DNA of 11,719 nt from JAABYT01 sp041581935 (GCA_041581935.1 JBFICP010000087.1:1-11719); one strand, 5' to 3'. Positions 1-7,085 are shown, numbered from the stretch's first letter. Notes: generated by a model from the sequence alone, not told the origin. A program made the numbers and translations.

Positions 1-1226
1 AGTTTCGCCGTCAGATTGACGACGTCTCCGATGACCGTGAACTCGAGCCGTGACTCGTGTCCCACGACCCCGTAGAGCAGCGGCCCGACAGCCACCGCCG
101 CGCCGATGCGAACCGGCGGCAGGCCGCGGGATTGGAGGTCCGCGGACAGTTTGTCGCCCTCCGCCAGCACGTCCTCGAGCGCGCGCAGCGCATCGGCAGC
201 GTAGGTGTCGCTTTCGCGGGTCGCGCCGAAGGTGGCCATGATGCCGTCACCGAGGTATTTGTCGATGGAGCCGCCGTTTCGCTGAATGGCGGGCACCAGG
301 CGCGCCTGGTAGTTACCGAGCAATCGAATCGTTTCGTTGGCGGAAAGCTTCGCAGCGAGGTGCGTGAAGCCGCGCAGATCGGTCATGAGCACGGCGGCTT
401 GTCGCACGATGCCTTCGCCGGGCTTCAGTCCAGCATCGGTGCGCCGAATTTCTCCGGCAACGTCCGGGGCGAAGAACCGCGCCAGCTCCCCGGCGGCATG
501 GCTCTCCGCCGCCGCCGTGATCATGAGACGCCGGGCGCGCGTAATCGCGATGGCGAGCACGAAGGTCACCATGCCGAAGGCGATGGCCTTGTCGAGCTCG
601 GCGCCGATCAGGATGGCGTAGGAGGTCACGTACTCGGCATAGCTGTGGGTGATGTGCATGCCGTCGGTTTCCAGCACCGCGTAAAGGACCAGAATCAGCC
701 AGCCGATGCCCGCGCTAAGTCCCGCGAGCACAACGTAACGCACCTCAAAGCGCATGCAACGAAGCACGATAAGAATGAACGCGTACATCAGAGTCGGCGC
801 CTTGAGATAAATTGCGGCCGGAGCGTCGTACTGAAGGTGGAAGCTCCAGATGGTCACCATGAGCACCGCGATGTCGACGACGACCGAGAGCGACAGAAGT
901 AGCGGAGTGAGTCGATCGCGAATCGCGAGCGCCAGCCGCCCGGCGGTGAACACCGTGTACGCACCGAGCGTCCAGGGGATGGGCTCGAACGGCACGTCGT
1001 CTGGAAATGCCTTCGGCGTCAACGCGTACAGGAGTGCGAACGTCGCAATCGCACCGAACTGCACGAAGCAAACGAGAATTTCACTGGCTCGCTGATCGGC
1101 CGCAATGGCTTTCCTGACCCTTGCCGGAAGCTCCATGGGCGGTCTGCGGCCGATCACGAACTCCTTGAGCCAGTAGCCGCAGTCCGCCAGGCGCAACTGC
1201 ATGCGTGCACTCACAAGAGCGATCAT
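1..1226 (-). CDS. Membrane-bound class III adenylate cyclase (partial, C-terminus outside window)
   Basis: This protein probably makes cAMP from ATP at the inner membrane. The first 408 residues are visible. Six hydrophobic stretches lie near residues 49-69, 85-102, 108-128, 140-156, 164-184 and 213-229, followed by a class III cyclase domain from about residue 275. Both metal-binding aspartates are present: D283 in MTDLRGFT and D327 in DKYLGDG. The purine-specificity pair appears to be K323 and T397, a Lys/Thr pair known from bacterial adenylate cyclases, which favours ATP over GTP. In FTVIGDVVNLTAK the asparagine N404 is kept, but the residue four further on, normally the transition-state arginine, is lysine (K408). 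No HAMP or PAS domain separates membrane part and catalytic domain. The ATG at 1226 overlaps the stop of the upstream gene as ATGA, implying translational coupling. The six-TM sensor part may bind an unknown signal. The family is certain; activity is inferred. Confidence 0.9.
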   Translation of the reverse strand, partial: MIALVSARMQLRLADCGYWLKEFVIGRRPPMELPARVRKAIAADQRASEILVCFVQFGAIATFALLYALTPKAFPDDVPFEPIPWTLGAYTVFTAGRLALAIRDRLTPLLLSLSVVVDIAVLMVTIWSFHLQYDAPAAIYLKAPTLMYAFILIVLRCMRFEVRYVVLAGLSAGIGWLILVLYAVLETDGMHITHSYAEYVTSYAILIGAELDKAIAFGMVTFVLAIAITRARRLMITAAAESHAAGELARFFAPDVAGEIRRTDAGLKPGEGIVRQAAVLMTDLRGFTHLAAKLSANETIRLLGNYQARLVPAIQRNGGSIDKYLGDGIMATFGATRESDTYAADALRALEDVLAEGDKLSADLQSRGLPPVRIGAAVAVGPLLYGVVGHESRLEFTVIGDVVNLTAK

Positions 1227-1621
1227 TGTTGCACCACGGCTTGCGGTTCATCGACGCGTGATGCGAATACGTCGCGGGCGGCGGCGAGTCCGTTTAACGC
1301 AGCCGGAAATCCGGCGAACACCACCATCTGCATGATGACCTCGAGAATTTCTGAACGGCTGCATCCGACATTGAGCGCGCCGTGGATATGAATTCTGAGC
1401 TGATTCGGTGCCGTGCCCATGGCTGTCAGCGCGGCGACGCTGGCGAGCTCACGGGTCTTGAGGTCCAATCCCGGGCGGGTATAGATATCCCCGAAGGGGA
1501 ATTCCACCACGTAGCGGGCAAAGTCGGGTGCGATGTCCGCGAGACTCGCGACCACCCGTTCTCCCTGTTCGGCGTCGATTTCTTTGAGTTTCTCCAGGCC
1601 TCGCTCGTATCGATCGTTCAT
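1223..1621 (-). CDS. Carboxymuconolactone decarboxylase (CMD/AhpD-like) family protein
   Basis: A 132-aa soluble protein of the carboxymuconolactone decarboxylase fold, close to the usual length of the single-domain family. Typical elements are RELASVAAL (58-66), HIHGALNVGCSRSEILEVI (78-96) with one cysteine (C87), and the helix around FAGFPAALN (102-110). It lacks the CxxC pair of AhpD, so a thiol-disulfide peroxidase-partner role is unlikely. A gamma-carboxymuconolactone decarboxylase or a related lactone or quinone-handling function is possible, but no other protocatechuate-pathway gene is present. An AAGGAG-type ribosome binding site sits about 7 nt before the ATG. It lies 27 nt after the MFS gene and its TGA overlaps the cyclase ATG, so the three genes are probably one transcript. 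The family is clear; the substrate is unknown. Confidence 0.9.
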   Translation of the reverse strand: MNDRYERGLEKLKEIDAEQGERVVASLADIAPDFARYVVEFPFGDIYTRPGLDLKTRELASVAALTAMGTAPNQLRIHIHGALNVGCSRSEILEVIMQMVVFAGFPAALNGLAAARDVFASRVDEPQAVVQQ

Positions 1622-1648
1622 GACGGTCTCCTTTCAGTGAGCGACGGA

Positions 1649-2890
1649 TTACGCTTGTGCGCGCGCGGCGATCCAGGGGTTCGCCGCCGTTAAATCCAAT
1701 CGACGGGCCAGGAATGCGGCAATCATCAGCACGAGGCCGATACCTGCAACGCACGCGTGCCATCCGAAGCGATCGAAAACCTGACCGAGCAGCGCGGCGC
1801 CGGTGATGCCGCCGAAGTAGTAGCTGGCGAGATACAGTCCGCTCGCTGCGGCGCGGTCTAACGATGCCGCACGACCGACGAAGCCGGTGGCGGTGGCCTG
1901 GGCGAAGAAGGTGCCGACGCCGATCAACGCCATGCCCGTAAGCACCCCGTACAAATTCGGTATCAGGAGCATCGGCAATCCGATGGCGGCGATGCCGATT
2001 GAGCCCCAGAAGGTTTTTCGCGCGCCCAGCTTGAGCGCCACGGCCCCGGCAACCGGAGTCGTGAACATGGATGGCAGGAACACGAGATAAACCAGACCGA
2101 GACTCATGGTCGAGAGCGAAATGGGTTCGCGTGCGAGCACGAAATTGACGTAAGTGAAGGTGCCGACAAAAGCGAAAAGAATGCAGAAACCGATGGCGAA
2201 CGCGGCACACAGACGCGGGTCGCGCAGATGCCTAGCCCAGCTCGAGAACGCCGAGCGGGCGACGGGCCCGACGGCCGTCATGGGTGTGGCCCGTTGGAGG
2301 CTCGCGAGCACCAGAATCGCGCCCGCGACGTTGAGCGCCGCGAATGCGTAGAAGTTTGTGGCCAGACCGAAATAGTCGGCGATAGAACCGGAAATGATGC
2401 GTCCGACGAGATTGCTGGCGACGCCACCGGTGATATAGGCGGCGAGCGCGCTCGCCGTGTCTTTCGCGCTGCATTGCTCGGCGAGATAGGCCATGGTGAG
2501 CGTGAAGGCGGCGGCCATGAATATGCCCTGGAAAATGCGCAGCCAGGTGAAGGTCACGAGATCCGGGGCAGATGCCAGCAGTGTCGTGGGGATCGCCAGC
2601 AGCACGAGGCTCATCCAGATGCCTGCCTTCTGATTCAGGCGACGGCCGATGAGTGCGACGACGAGTCCCGAGACCGCCATGCCCATGGTGCTCGCGTTGA
2701 CTGCGAATCCCATCGCCGCGGGGCTGACGCCGTAGGCCTCGACGAGACTCGGCACGATGGCCTGGGCGGCGAACAGGTCTACGAGAGTGAAAAAGCCGAT
2801 GAGGCCGATGACAATCGTGCGCCACAACGCGGCGACGGACTGGTGCTCGGCATGCATTGGAGGAACGGTGGTCGCCGTTGTGGTGTTCAT
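1649..2890 (-). CDS. MFS transporter, 12-TM, YnfM-like
   Basis: A 413-aa inner-membrane secondary transporter of the major facilitator superfamily. The length and about twelve hydrophobic segments fit a standard 12-TM exporter or permease. Residues 23-50 form the first helix, and the cytoplasmic loop between helices 2 and 3 reads IGRRLNQKAG (81-90), a degenerate form of the MFS GxxxDRxGRR motif. The second half begins near residue 215 after a basic central loop. Overall it resembles the YnfM/Bcr-like drug and sugar efflux group, but the substrate cannot be read from sequence. I kept the first ATG: a GGAG lies 11 nt upstream, a slightly long spacing, whereas the second Met (residue 12) has no site. 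A stem-loop precedes the start. Linkage to a CMD protein suggests transport of an aromatic or toxic compound, as inference only. Confidence 0.9.
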   Translation of the reverse strand: MNTTTATTVPPMHAEHQSVAALWRTIVIGLIGFFTLVDLFAAQAIVPSLVEAYGVSPAAMGFAVNASTMGMAVSGLVVALIGRRLNQKAGIWMSLVLLAIPTTLLASAPDLVTFTWLRIFQGIFMAAAFTLTMAYLAEQCSAKDTASALAAYITGGVASNLVGRIISGSIADYFGLATNFYAFAALNVAGAILVLASLQRATPMTAVGPVARSAFSSWARHLRDPRLCAAFAIGFCILFAFVGTFTYVNFVLAREPISLSTMSLGLVYLVFLPSMFTTPVAGAVALKLGARKTFWGSIGIAAIGLPMLLIPNLYGVLTGMALIGVGTFFAQATATGFVGRAASLDRAAASGLYLASYYFGGITGAALLGQVFDRFGWHACVAGIGLVLMIAAFLARRLDLTAANPWIAARAQA

Positions 2891-2924
2891 GTCAGATTGT
2901 GCTCCGATTTCGAATTGCTGGTCT

Positions 2925-2958
2925 GTGGCGCCCGGCTCATGACTGGGCCGGACGCCAC
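2925..2958 (-). promoter_or_regulatory. Stem-loop in the leader of the MFS gene
   Basis: A long inverted repeat ends 35 nt before the MFS start codon. GTGGCG (2925-2930) pairs with CGCCAC (2953-2958), and CCGGC (2932-2936) with GCCGG (2947-2951), around a 10-nt loop. The single interruption is a C/A mismatch on the plus strand but a U·G wobble in minus-strand RNA, giving an unbroken 12-bp stem in the transcript of the cupin/MFS side. No T-run follows on the minus strand, so it is not a standard intrinsic terminator. It could be a processing, attenuation or mRNA-stability element. Confidence 0.5.
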
Positions 2959-2982
2959 GTTTTCGTCCTGCGGTTATCTACT

Positions 2983-3000
2983 GGTCGGCGGTGACCGACC
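2983..3000 (-). repeat. Short inverted repeat just after the cupin stop codon
   Basis: GGTCGG (2983-2988) and CCGACC (2995-3000) form a perfect 6-bp stem with a 6-nt loop, 13 nt downstream of the cupin stop. No T-run follows, so termination here would be weak at best. It may stabilise the 3' end of the cupin message or be incidental. Confidence 0.3.
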
Positions 3001-3013
3001 GGAGAGCGCCGCC

Positions 3014-3511
3014 TCACATGCTCTGCTTTTCGCTCGATGTGTCATGAAGAATGTCCGCCGAGAGCAGCACCGCCCGCTTGTCGGTGTTGTTTTTCCACCA
3101 ATGAGACAGGCTTGCACCAAACTCGGTCGTCACTTCCCCGGCTTTGTGCTCGATCGGCACGGAGCAGGAGCTGCGATACTCGGAAATCGAACCTTCGACG
3201 ACGTAAATAATCGCCGGCCGCTCGCTGTGGCTGTGCCACGGCACGACGCCGCCAGGCTCGACCACGAGCTGGCGCATGCGGAACTGCTCGCCCCTGAAGG
3301 CGACGGCTTTCTGCTCCAGGTCGATGGACCCGATCAGCATGTCGGTGACACCGTTGGGTGTGCTGGGTCCGGATGTAACCGCGTTCTCGGCAACCTTGTC
3401 GGCGGGGCACTCGCCCGCAAGCGCGTTGTCGCTAAACAGGACCACGGCGCCCAAAACCAGCAGTGCGCGGGCGGACCACGGAACCACTTGATCGAAGAAT
3501 TTGATGTTCAT
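3014..3511 (-). CDS. Exported cupin-domain protein
   Basis: A 165-aa protein with a Sec-type signal peptide and one cupin domain, so it should act in the periplasm. The signal runs from MNIKFF through a hydrophobic core (residues 16-27) to a likely cleavage after ALA (30-32). The cupin part has the motif 1 pattern around PGGVVPWHSHSE (86-97), with H93 and H95 as metal ligands and a glycine at 107, and a motif 2 histidine H137 in HWWKN. Two cysteines in the mature part, C35 and C116, could form a disulfide. The start was set at 3511 because AGGAG lies about 9 nt upstream; the ATG 12 codons earlier lies upstream of that site. It may be a small metal-dependent dioxygenase, isomerase or binding protein; substrate unknown. 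The MFS gene follows after 123 nt and may be co-transcribed. Confidence 0.85.
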   Translation of the reverse strand: MNIKFFDQVVPWSARALLVLGAVVLFSDNALAGECPADKVAENAVTSGPSTPNGVTDMLIGSIDLEQKAVAFRGEQFRMRQLVVEPGGVVPWHSHSERPAIIYVVEGSISEYRSSCSVPIEHKAGEVTTEFGASLSHWWKNNTDKRAVLLSADILHDTSSEKQSM

Positions 3512-3829
3512 CTGAAAAATCTCCTGTCCAAACATTACCGTTGCCAAACTTGTTTTCCCTACCAGTGGCGCCTGGCTAGGCGCTTCGGCAGTGGTGAAAG
3601 TGTGTGGCCGCGGTGATCGGTTTTGAAATGCCGTCTATTTGTCGGCTTCATGCCGTTCGCGAATGGAACCCGTCCCCCGATTCGGGCGGCCCCGCGCGAT
3701 GCCCGTGCCGGGCCAGCCTGAAGAAAGTGGATACCCAAAAAAACCGGCCGTTGGGCCGGCCGGAAAGGGGGGGAGGAGGAGGAAGGAGCAGTAGCAGCGT
3801 CAAGGACTGGGCACGCGACGCGCGCACGC
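3512..3829. other. Intergenic region between cupin start and patatin stop
   Basis: No convincing gene lies in these 318 nt. The right part holds the patatin-side terminator (3737-3763) and a G/A-rich tract. The left part must contain the cupin promoter on the minus strand, but I could not pick out a good -35/-10 pair. A perfect 6-bp hairpin, GCGCCT (3568-3573) with AGGCGC (3578-3583) around GGCT, lies in the presumed cupin leader, and a GCCCG/CGGGC dyad lies at 3701-3713. Confidence 0.6.
3737..3763 (-). terminator. Rho-independent terminator of the hydroxybutyrate dehydrogenase-patatin operon
   Basis: Read on the minus strand, CCGGCC-CAAC-GGCCGG forms a 6-bp all-GC stem with a 4-nt loop, followed at once by seven T residues (A residues 3737-3743 on the plus strand). 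It lies 67 nt after the patatin stop codon, the expected place for the end of that transcript. The orientation fits the minus-strand genes only. Confidence 0.9.
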
Positions 3830-4960
3830 TCAGAGATAGGTTTCGAAGTCGATGGTGGTCTCCCGATTTAGGCGCGCAAAGGTGTTGCCGAGCCACTCGT
3901 GCGTGCGCTCGCGTCCAAGGTCGCGAAGATGCGTCAGAAATTCCCAGTCTGCATTGAGCTTCGAGGTGGCATTCAAGCCTTGCATCACGTCATCGGCGGC
4001 GATGGAGTGGATGAGCATCTTTTTCATGCCATTCTCGACGAGCTTACCTTCGTCGATGAGCTTGGTTACGAAATGGATTGCGCGCATCTCGCGCATGAGC
4101 GACGAGTTGAACGAGATTTCGTTGATGCGGCTCAATATATCCCTGGCGCTGGTCGGAACCTCGTCGCGGCACAGGGGGTTGATGTGGACGATGACCACGT
4201 CGCGGGACTCGCAGTGGTAGATCAACGGAAACAGGGCGGGATTGCCCATGTAGCCGCCGTCCCAGTAGGCCTCTCCATCGATCTCGACGGCCTGAAACAT
4301 GAACGGTAGGCAGGCCGAAGCCAGCACCACATCCGCAGTGATTTCGTGATTGCGGAATACGCGTACCTTCCCCGTGCGCACGTTTGTGGCCGACAAAAAC
4401 AGTCTCACCGCGCGGCAGTCACGCAGGCGATCGAAATCCACGCTGCTTTCGAGTATGTCGCGCAACGGATTGTAGTTCGCCGGATTGAGCTCGTACGGGG
4501 AGAACAGCCGCGTCATGAGGTCCAGCGTCATGAATGCAGGGGTATAGGTGAGCTCGTGATTGTGCAACAGTCGGTCGATGAACGAAGGTTGCATCGGACC
4601 GAAGCTTGCGGCCCGGGCAATTTGCTGCCAGAAGTCGGCGAGCGCCGCTCGCGCACCGTCCGGCCCCCCTCGGTGCAGACCGTAGGTGAGCACGGCGGCA
4701 TTCATGGCGCCGGCGCTGGTAGCCGAAATGCCCTCGAAACCGAGGGCCCCTTCTTCCAGCAGACGATCCAACACGCCCCAGGCGAAGGCGCCGTGGGCGC
4801 CGCCACCTTGCAGAGCGAGGTTGACGAACTTTACCTCGACGACGGCCGGAGCCTTGATTCGGCCTCTGCGCGCCGTGCGCGGTGTTCGGGTCACCGAGGC
4901 GGCATTTCTGCACGGACGCCGTTTGCGCACGCCGACGTCGGGTGTAATCGAGTCGTTCAT
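3830..4960 (-). CDS. Patatin-like phospholipase (with DUF3734-like C-terminal region)
   Basis: A 376-aa serine acyl hydrolase of the patatin family, likely cytosolic or membrane-peripheral. The oxyanion loop is QGGGAHG (51-57). The nucleophile elbow is ATSAG (80-84) with S82, and the catalytic Asp is D234 in WDGGYMGN. The first glycine of the usual GxSxG is alanine here. The region after about residue 270, including SKLNADWEFLTHLRDLGR (333-350), resembles the DUF3734 region found after patatin domains. Residues 1-38 are a basic, probably disordered extension. The start at 4960 has GGAAGGA about 8 nt upstream; a longer reading frame running back into the dehydrogenase gene is not real. It follows that gene by 20 nt, and this pairing suggests a part in polyhydroxybutyrate or lipid turnover. 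Substrate unknown. Confidence 0.92.
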   Translation of the reverse strand: MNDSITPDVGVRKRRPCRNAASVTRTPRTARRGRIKAPAVVEVKFVNLALQGGGAHGAFAWGVLDRLLEEGALGFEGISATSAGAMNAAVLTYGLHRGGPDGARAALADFWQQIARAASFGPMQPSFIDRLLHNHELTYTPAFMTLDLMTRLFSPYELNPANYNPLRDILESSVDFDRLRDCRAVRLFLSATNVRTGKVRVFRNHEITADVVLASACLPFMFQAVEIDGEAYWDGGYMGNPALFPLIYHCESRDVVIVHINPLCRDEVPTSARDILSRINEISFNSSLMREMRAIHFVTKLIDEGKLVENGMKKMLIHSIAADDVMQGLNATSKLNADWEFLTHLRDLGRERTHEWLGNTFARLNRETTIDFETYL

Positions 4961-4980
4961 TTGTGTCGTCCTTCCAGGGT

Positions 4981-5829
4981 TTACTGCGCTGTCCAGCCGC
5001 CGTCGACGGAGATGGTGGTGCCGGTGATGGACATCGCCGCGTCGGAGCTCAGGAACGTGGTGATCGCCCCGAGCTCTTCGACGGTCGCGAACCGCTTGTT
5101 CGGCTGCCGGCTCAAGAGCACGTCGCGCACCACCTGCTCGCGGGAGATCCGATGCGCCTTGGCCTGGTCGTCGATTTGCTTTTCGACCAGCGGTGTCCAT
5201 ACGTAGCCCGGGCACACGGCGTTGCAGGTAACGCCCTGCTCGGCAAGCTCCAGCGCTACGACCTTGGTCAGACCGACGATGCCGTGCTTGGCGGCCACGT
5301 AAGCCGCCTTGAAGGGCGAGGCCACCAGGCCGTGGGCCGAAGCAACGTTGATGATTCGCCCGAAGCCGCGCTTCTTCATGCCGGGCACGGCCGCGCGGAT
5401 GGCATGAAAGGCGCCCGACAGGTTGATGGCGAGCACCGCATCCCACTTCTCCGGTGGAAACTCGTCGATGGGCGCGACGTGCTGAATGCCTGCATTGTTG
5501 ACCAGGATGTCCACCGCGCCCAGGGCGCTCTCGGTGGAGCGCACCAGGTCGACGACCTGCTCGGCCCGGGAGATGTCGGCGCCGTTGAAGCGGATGTCCA
5601 CCTCGTAGCTACGGGCAAGCTCGTCCCGGGTACGGTCGATCTCGTCGCTCTGGCCGAAGCCGTTCAGCACCACGTTGGCGCCGCTTTCGGCCAACGCCCG
5701 GGCGATACCCAGCCCGATGCCGCTGGTGGAGCCCGTGACGATGGCGCTCTTGCCGGCGAGCGCCCGGACGGCGGTGGACCGCGGGCCGGATTTGCTCGTC
5801 GTGAGAACCTCACTTGCTATTGCATTCAT
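4981..5829 (-). CDS. bdhA: D-3-hydroxybutyrate dehydrogenase
   Basis: A 282-aa short-chain dehydrogenase that interconverts D-3-hydroxybutyrate and acetoacetate with NAD, the step that feeds 3-hydroxybutyrate from PHB breakdown into central metabolism. Visible motifs are the nucleotide-binding TGSTSGIG (32-39), NNAG (111-114) and the catalytic S164, Y177 and K181. Residues known to bind substrate in the Pseudomonas fragi enzyme (Gln94, His144, Lys152, Gln196) have counterparts at Q116, H166, K174 and Q218, all with a constant offset of 22. The protein therefore carries an N-terminal extension of about 22 residues. I chose the ATG at 5829 because GGAG lies 9 nt upstream; the ATG five codons earlier has no site. 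It leads a two-gene operon with the patatin gene and is divergent from a LysR gene. The call is firm. Confidence 0.95.
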   Translation of the reverse strand: MNAIASEVLTTSKSGPRSTAVRALAGKSAIVTGSTSGIGLGIARALAESGANVVLNGFGQSDEIDRTRDELARSYEVDIRFNGADISRAEQVVDLVRSTESALGAVDILVNNAGIQHVAPIDEFPPEKWDAVLAINLSGAFHAIRAAVPGMKKRGFGRIINVASAHGLVASPFKAAYVAAKHGIVGLTKVVALELAEQGVTCNAVCPGYVWTPLVEKQIDDQAKAHRISREQVVRDVLLSRQPNKRFATVEELGAITTFLSSDAAMSITGTTISVDGGWTAQ

Positions 5830-6155
5830 GATGCTTGTCTCCATATATACGCTGGTACGCTATTCGGGCCTCCCGGGCTGCCGGTACCGTTCGTAGAGCG
5901 GCCGGGCCCGGGAATGCAACGTGTGTGCAGCCACTTTGCCCGGTCCAAGGTTCACTGGCGGTCAGACGGCCCGTGTGCGTTGGTCGAAGCAAAGATGGGG
6001 CTTTTCGGGTTCGGGCGGAAATGCCGGCTCGACACGAAACCGATAACCAATTCGCATCGTGATCAGCGGCGCCTGCCCGTTATCCTGTTCCCGGGCGGTG
6101 CATGCTTTCTCTCACAGGCACTGCCCGTGTCGACAGTCGACAAGGAGTGCCTGAG
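5830..6155. promoter_or_regulatory. Divergent control region between hydroxybutyrate dehydrogenase and LysR regulator
   Basis: These 326 nt contain no supported gene and must hold the promoters of both divergent genes, the classic arrangement in which a LysR protein controls itself and its neighbour. Candidate elements are an imperfect TGCA-N7-TGCA dyad at 5915-5929, an 8-bp palindrome CGGTACCG at 5882-5889, and a separated GATAAC (6042-6047)/GTTATC (6079-6084) inverted pair with centres 37 nt apart. None is diagnostic on its own. Confidence 0.55.
5915..5930 (-). promoter_or_regulatory. Possible LysR box or sigma-54-like element upstream of hydroxybutyrate dehydrogenase
   Basis: The 16 nt on the minus strand read CTGCACACACGTTGCA. 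They match the sigma-54 consensus TGGCACG-N4-TTGCA in the CAC and TTGCA parts with correct spacing, but the near-invariant GG is TG. The same bases form an imperfect TGCA-N7-TGCA dyad of the size of LysR operators. The element lies about 86 nt before the start codon. Either reading is weak. Confidence 0.25.
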
Positions 6156-7085
6156 ATGAATGTAAGGGAGCTTCGCTACTTCCTCGCCTTGTGCGAGACG
6201 CTCAATTTCACCCGCGCTGCCGAGCGCTGCTTCGTCACCCAGCCCGCGTTCAGCCGAGCCATCCAGACTCTGGAAGGCCAGCTGGGCGGCGCGCTGGTGC
6301 ATCGCGAGCGCGGCAATACCCACCTGACCGAGCTCGGGCGCATGGTGCGACCGTATTTCGAGCAGGTGGTGGCGCAGGCCGACGAGGCCAAGAAGAAGGC
6401 GCGCGCCTACGTGCGCCTGGATCACCTGTCCCTCTCGGTCGGTCTCATGTGTACCATCGGCCCCGCCAAGCTCGTCGATCTCTTCATCGGCTTCGATAAA
6501 CGGCACAAAGGCGTCGAGCTGTATCTGAAGGACGGTGCGGCCGGCATGCTGGAGAGCGCGCTCACCAAGGGCGATATCGACGTGGCCATCTACTGCCGGC
6601 CGGAGCAGGCGACCGATACGCTGCATTACGTGCGGCTTTACGAGGAGCGCTTCGTCATCGCCGTTTCTCCCGCGCACCCGCTGGCCCGTCTCAACGCAAT
6701 CACTTTCAAGAACCTTCATGGTCACCGTTACCTGAGCCGGGCGAACTGCGAGTACGCGGATTTCATCGGCGAAATTGCCAGCGGGCAGGGGGTGGACATT
6801 CAGCAGTCCTACCGCAGCGAGCGCGACGACTGGATTCAGGCGATGACGCTCGCCGGTGTCGGGTACACCATGATTCCGGAGTTCGCGGTCAGCATGCCCG
6901 GTCTGGTGATTCGCCCGCTCATCGAACCGGAAGTGGTGCGCACCATCAACGTCGTCACCGTGCGCGGCCGGCCGCACTCTCCAGCGGTCGGCGCGTTCGT
7001 GTCGGAGTGCAGGCGCTATCCATGGGCCGAGAAGCTGCGTGGCGACCCGAGTTCGCAGGAGATGCCGCTCGCGCAGACCGCCTAG
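6156..7085 (+). CDS. LysR-type transcriptional regulator
   Basis: A 309-aa DNA-binding regulator of the LysR family. The N-terminal winged helix-turn-helix covers residues 1-60, with LNFTRAAERCFVTQPAFSRA (16-35) as the recognition part. A linker helix (65-85) and a periplasmic-binding-protein-like effector domain (about 90-295) follow. The ATG at 6156 was chosen because AAGGAG lies 8 nt upstream and LysR proteins normally begin just before LRYFLAL; the frame extends 18 codons further upstream without support. It is divergent from the hydroxybutyrate dehydrogenase gene, so it probably controls that operon and itself. Effector unknown; a PHB-pathway metabolite is a guess. It lacks a convincing OxyR-type redox cysteine pair. 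Transcription converges on the NADH dehydrogenase gene. Confidence 0.93.
   Translation: MNVRELRYFLALCETLNFTRAAERCFVTQPAFSRAIQTLEGQLGGALVHRERGNTHLTELGRMVRPYFEQVVAQADEAKKKARAYVRLDHLSLSVGLMCTIGPAKLVDLFIGFDKRHKGVELYLKDGAAGMLESALTKGDIDVAIYCRPEQATDTLHYVRLYEERFVIAVSPAHPLARLNAITFKNLHGHRYLSRANCEYADFIGEIASGQGVDIQQSYRSERDDWIQAMTLAGVGYTMIPEFAVSMPGLVIRPLIEPEVVRTINVVTVRGRPHSPAVGAFVSECRRYPWAEKLRGDPSSQEMPLAQTA

Noticed and set aside
57..902. Long plus-strand reading frame opposite the adenylate cyclase
   Set aside because: Its translation is rich in H, R, G and D with no recognisable domain, and the minus strand encodes an intact class III cyclase over the same bases.
3520..3528. Identical GACAGGAGA before the cupin and bufferin starts as a shared regulatory motif
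   Set aside because: It is mostly the Shine-Dalgarno sequence itself, so a nine-base match is not evidence of co-regulation.
2228..3616. 462-codon plus-strand reading frame across the MFS and cupin genes
   Set aside because: It is antisense to two well-supported genes and their gap, has biased composition and no ribosome binding site or domain.
3830..5446. Patatin read as a 538-aa fusion with an upstream domain
   Set aside because: The extra 162 residues are the dehydrogenase gene read in the wrong frame. The ATG at 4960 has a good ribosome binding site and fits the family.
6042..6084. GATAAC/GTTATC inverted pair as a LysR operator
   Set aside because: The half-sites are 37 nt apart centre to centre, which does not fit one T-N11-A box, and such hexamer pairs occur by chance in 300 nt.
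4963..6159. 398-codon plus-strand reading frame opposite the hydroxybutyrate dehydrogenase
   Set aside because: It mirrors the dehydrogenase codons and runs through the divergent control region; no protein family is recognisable.
6156..7085. LysR regulator as OxyR
   Set aside because: It lacks a clear pair of redox-active cysteines at the OxyR positions, and its neighbour is a hydroxybutyrate dehydrogenase, not a peroxide-defence gene.
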